A DNA stretch of 9,158 bases from Bacteroidota bacterium (GTDB taxonomy: Bacteria; Bacteroidota; Bacteroidia; Bacteroidales; F082), in assembly GCA_023396415.1 (NCBI GenBank), contig JAEWWJ010000029.1:1-9158 (forward strand), written 5' to 3'. This document shows, in pieces, positions 7,498 to 9,158 of this stretch. The notes below the pieces were generated by a model. The model saw only the letters and a list, made by a program, of their open reading frames with translations. It made no database searches and was not told where the DNA came from. The translations under genes were made by a program, and so were the position numbers. How positions within the stretch are numbered: the first letter of the stretch is position 1; each line of letters opens with the position of its first letter.

Positions 7498-8328
7498 TTA
7501 ATTTTCTAGTGGTTTAAGACCCAATATTTTACGAGCTTCAGCTGGAGTAGCTATCTCGCGGCCCATTTCTTTGGCCATACGCACTACCTTTTCAACCAAT
7601 TCTCCATTGGATTTGGCTAAAACGCCTTTGGAGATATAGACATTGTCTTCGAGGCCCACGCGCACATGACCACCGTCAATGATGGCTGCCATGGCCAAAG
7701 GAAACTCAAACCTGCCCACACCGGCAACGGTATAAGTGGAGTTGGCCGGCAAGCTGTGACGCAAGAAAACGAAGTCGCGCAAGTCGCCGGTAATACCTCC
7801 GTTAACACCCATCACGAGGTCGAAGTGCATGGGATCTTGAATAAAACCTTTTTTGTGAAGACGCAAGGCCATATCAATCATGCTTTTGTCAAACACCTCA
7901 AGCTCAGGCTTTATTCCCAACTCAATCATGCGTTTTCCAAAATATTTGATGGTATTTTCGGTATTGGTAAACACCTCATCACCGCCAAAATTCAGCGTTC
8001 CGCAGTCTAAGGTAGCCATCTCAGGCCTCAGCTCGGTAGGCTGTAATCGCTCATCATCGGTCATGCCAACGGCACCGCCAGTTGATGGTTGAATGATCAC
8101 GTCGTGAATTTCGACTCTGATCGCATTAATGATTTCCTCGAAGCGTGCTTTGTCTTGGGTAGGCGTTCCATCATCCCATCGCACATGCAAATGGATGATG
8201 CTGGCACCGGCTGCATAAGCTGCTTTGGCTTCGCGTACAAATTCTTCAACGGTGTAAGGCACGGCAGGATTGTGCTCCTTCATGACCTCGGCGCCGCTGA
8301 TGGCTGCAGTGATGATTAATTTTTCCAT
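7498..8328 (-). CDS. kce: 3-keto-5-aminohexanoate cleavage enzyme (DUF849/BKACE family)
   Basis: This zinc-dependent TIM-barrel enzyme reacts 5-amino-3-oxohexanoate with acetyl-CoA to give acetoacetate and 3-aminobutyryl-CoA. The 276 residues match the family's usual length. The metal-binding pair is visible as H46-L-H48 in IIHLHVRWDDG, at the same numbers as in the characterised Cloacamonas enzyme. The third ligand is probably E227 in HVRVGLEDNVY. Other family signatures are the N-terminal ITAAISGAE, QPSTGG (80-85) and NFGGDEVF (113-120). Many paralogous BKACE proteins act on other beta-keto acids; here the substrate is assigned from the neighbours kal and kdd, which handle its product and its substrate. 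It starts 44 nt after kal with an A-rich leader and ends 25 nt before the chosen kdd start. Confidence 0.95.
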   Translation of the reverse strand: MEKLIITAAISGAEVMKEHNPAVPYTVEEFVREAKAAYAAGASIIHLHVRWDDGTPTQDKARFEEIINAIRVEIHDVIIQPSTGGAVGMTDDERLQPTELRPEMATLDCGTLNFGGDEVFTNTENTIKYFGKRMIELGIKPELEVFDKSMIDMALRLHKKGFIQDPMHFDLVMGVNGGITGDLRDFVFLRHSLPANSTYTVAGVGRFEFPLAMAAIIDGGHVRVGLEDNVYISKGVLAKSNGELVEKVVRMAKEMGREIATPAEARKILGLKPLEN

Positions 8329-8372
8329 GAGATTTATTGTTTATAATGATGAATCCTCAGGAGAGGAATTGC

Positions 8373-8762
8373 TTAAACGTTTTTGCGTTGGCATTTTAAC
8401 GGAACAACGCAAGTGCCTGTAGCACGGCACACTACGATAGGTGTTTCGAGAAAATCGGCTGCTGAAGCAGAAATATCAGGACGTGGCACCACAACTTTGC
8501 GGGCTTCAAAAGTCATTTTTCGCGAGGAGTTGCCCACACTTGTGATGCTGCCTTCGGCTTCAATAAATTCGCCGGCATACACCGGTGCCGTAAATTGAAC
8601 CATATCGTAAGCTACAAAAAGGCCCTCATCGCCATCGTGGCGGATCAACAATTCGGTGGCTACATCGCCAAACAATTGCAACATTTTGGCTCCGTCAACC
8701 AAATTACCGCCATAATGGGCATCGTTGGAACCCATGCGCACACGGATGATTACTTTTTCCAT
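8373..8762 (-). CDS. kal: 3-aminobutyryl-CoA ammonia-lyase
   Basis: This is a small hotdog-fold enzyme of 129 residues that removes ammonia from L-3-aminobutyryl-CoA to form crotonyl-CoA, the entry to butyrate formation. The sequence opens MEKVIIRVRMGSNDAHYGG, followed by NLVDGAKMLQLFGDVATE and an 'AYDMVQFTAPVYAGEFIEAEG' region. In hotdog thioesterases and lyases this corresponds to the central helix and following strands, and such proteins act as dimers or higher oligomers. A conserved substrate-contact role for the Asp/His of SNDAHYGG is likely but not proven from sequence. It is the first gene of the visible operon, with about 400 bp of non-coding DNA before it. No Shine-Dalgarno is clear upstream of the ATG. 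Without neighbours it would only be called a hotdog-domain protein; with kce and kdd next to it the assignment is strong. Confidence 0.93.
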   Translation of the reverse strand: MEKVIIRVRMGSNDAHYGGNLVDGAKMLQLFGDVATELLIRHDGDEGLFVAYDMVQFTAPVYAGEFIEAEGSITSVGNSSRKMTFEARKVVVPRPDISASAADFLETPIVVCRATGTCVVPLKCQRKNV

Positions 8763-8819
8763 GATTCTCTGTTATTGAATGAATAGTTTAAAGTGTTCTT
8801 TAACTTTTATTTTTGTGTT

Positions 8820-8833
8820 ATTGTTTTAACAAT
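8820..8833. promoter_or_regulatory. Palindrome ATTGTT-TT-AACAAT, possible operator
   Basis: Two perfect 6-bp half-sites with a 2-bp centre lie 58 bp before the kal start codon. The size and symmetry suit a dimeric regulator of the Crp/Fnr kind (TTG...CAA half-sites) or another helix-turn-helix protein. In AT-rich DNA such a site can arise by chance, so this is a candidate only. Confidence 0.3.
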
Positions 8834-8922
8834 GTGTAAGTTTTAAAATTTAGTATCATTTTCAAGCATTTATCATTAATTTTTCTTTTCTACATTCAAC
8901 GATGAGGATTTGCTGATACAGA

Positions 8923-8957
8923 AAAATCAAAATTCTCAAAAGCAAAATCAAAACTCT
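8923..8957. repeat. Direct repeat with 21-bp phasing in the leader
   Basis: AAAATCAAAATTCT (8923-8936) recurs as AAAATCAAAACTCT (8944-8957), 13 of 14 bases identical and exactly 21 bp apart, that is two helical turns on the same DNA face. A second pair, TCTACATTCA at 8889-8898 and 8955-8964, is identical and flanks or overlaps the first. The phased arrangement is what cooperative activator sites look like, though low complexity could also explain it. Confidence 0.4.
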
Positions 8958-8986
8958 ACATTCAGTTAAGTTGATTAACGACAGTG

Positions 8987-8994
8987 CAAAATTA
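8987..8994 (-). promoter_or_regulatory. Weak Bacteroidetes-type -7 element candidate for the operon
   Basis: On the minus strand this reads TAATTTTG and fits the TAnnTTTG consensus. A proper TTG at 19-21 nt upstream is missing; only a T-run is near. It would give a 5' leader of about 215 nt before kal. A second match, TAGCTTTG at 9152-9145, lies too close to the edge for its -33 box to be seen, and is an equal alternative. Confidence 0.22.
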
Positions 8995-9072
8995 GGCATT
9001 TTTTCAATCTTAAAATGCGCATCTAACTTAGACCTAAACTGTGCGATTCATTAACATAACATAAAAGATAGC

Positions 9073-9103
9073 TTGTACAATTCATTGATAATGCGTATCT
9101 TAG
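9073..9103 (+). promoter_or_regulatory. Candidate divergent Bacteroidetes promoter
   Basis: TTG at 9073-9075 and TATCTTAG at 9096-9103 are 20 nt apart. This matches the TTG/TAnnTTTG arrangement with one mismatch in the -7 box. It points rightwards, so it would serve a divergent gene beyond the window, with transcription starting near 9110. Confidence 0.33.
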
Positions 9104-9158
9104 CTGTGATAAAAATAAAAATCACACATCACCAAATTGGTGCACAAAGCTACCTTTT
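9091..9158 (+). CDS. Possible start of a divergent gene, cut by the window edge
   Basis: An ATG at 9091 opens a frame without stops for 22 codons to the edge; it begins MRILAVIKIKITHHQIG. There is no Shine-Dalgarno, and the frame is short enough to be chance. It also overlaps the candidate divergent -7 box, so both cannot be right unless another promoter is used. No product can be assigned. Confidence 0.15.
   Translation, partial: MRILAVIKIKITHHQIGAQSYL
9105..9142. promoter_or_regulatory. Two adjacent palindromes near the right edge, possible operators
   Basis: TGTGAT (9105-9110) and ATCACA (9121-9126) form a perfect inverted repeat with a 10-bp A/T spacer. Just beyond, CACCAA-A-TTGGTG (9130-9142) is a perfect 6-1-6 palindrome. 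They lie between the two promoter-like motifs of opposite direction, where a regulator could control both. The first could also fold as a small hairpin at the end of an upstream minus-strand gene. Evidence is symmetry only. Confidence 0.3.

Larger units (their letters stand above)
8763..9158. other. Non-coding control region upstream of the lysine operon
   Basis: These 396 bp are AT-rich and contain no convincing complete gene on either strand; most frames are closed by stops within 20 codons. The region carries the leader of kal, several palindromes, a phased direct repeat, and promoter-like motifs on both strands, listed separately. Because all genes to the left are read leftwards from here, the main operon promoter most likely lies in this region or just beyond the right edge. 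Confidence 0.75.

Noticed and set aside
8354..8367. Small hairpin TCCTC-AGGA-GAGGA between kal and kce
   Set aside because: Only five pairs with a four-base loop; too weak to call a terminator or regulatory element.
9105..9126. Classic Crp site (TGTGA-N6-TCACA)
   Set aside because: The half-sites are 12 bp apart instead of 6, so it does not match the known Crp operator; kept only as a generic inverted repeat.

Overview
The window holds one long minus-strand operon for anaerobic lysine fermentation through 3,5-diaminohexanoate (the acetate/butyrate route). The organism is most likely an anaerobic, amino-acid-fermenting member of the Bacteroidetes (Bacteroidales-like). This rests on moderate AT content, A-rich leaders with no Shine-Dalgarno before almost every gene, spacers resembling Bacteroidetes TTG/TAnnTTTG promoters, and a gene set like that of Fusobacterium and Porphyromonas. 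The taxonomic call is inference.

In order of transcription (right to left) the genes are: kal 8762-8373, kce 8328-7498, kdd 7472-6432, kamA 6356-5082, kamB 4982-3975, kamC 3971-2571, kamD 2552-990, kamE 993-205, and the first 56 codons of an acetyl-CoA acetyltransferase (168-1) cut by the window edge. All gaps are 100 bp or less and all genes run the same way. The roughly 400 bp at the right end (8763-9158) has no convincing gene. It carries several small palindromes, a direct repeat with 21-bp phasing and weak promoter-like motifs, and is probably the operon's control region plus the start of something divergent.

Pathway: KamA (radical SAM/PLP) turns L-lysine into L-beta-lysine. KamDE (adenosylcobalamin/PLP) turns beta-lysine into 3,5-diaminohexanoate. 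Kdd deaminates this oxidatively to 3-keto-5-aminohexanoate. Kce cleaves that with acetyl-CoA to acetoacetate and 3-aminobutyryl-CoA. Kal removes ammonia to give crotonyl-CoA. The thiolase would join or split acetyl-CoA units and so connects acetoacetyl-CoA to acetyl-CoA. KamB (P-loop protein) and KamC (MutS-type ATPase without the mismatch-recognition domains) sit directly before the B12 mutase genes and are best read as its reactivation/cofactor-exchange partners. Catalytic residues of KamA, KamE and Kce fall at, or within two residues of, the positions known from characterised homologues, so the enzymes appear intact.

The least ordinary parts are the KamB/KamC pair, two long intercistronic hairpins that bracket kamA (one favours the transcribed strand because its mismatches become G-U pairs), a lone strong Shine-Dalgarno before kamE, and the palindrome-rich leader.
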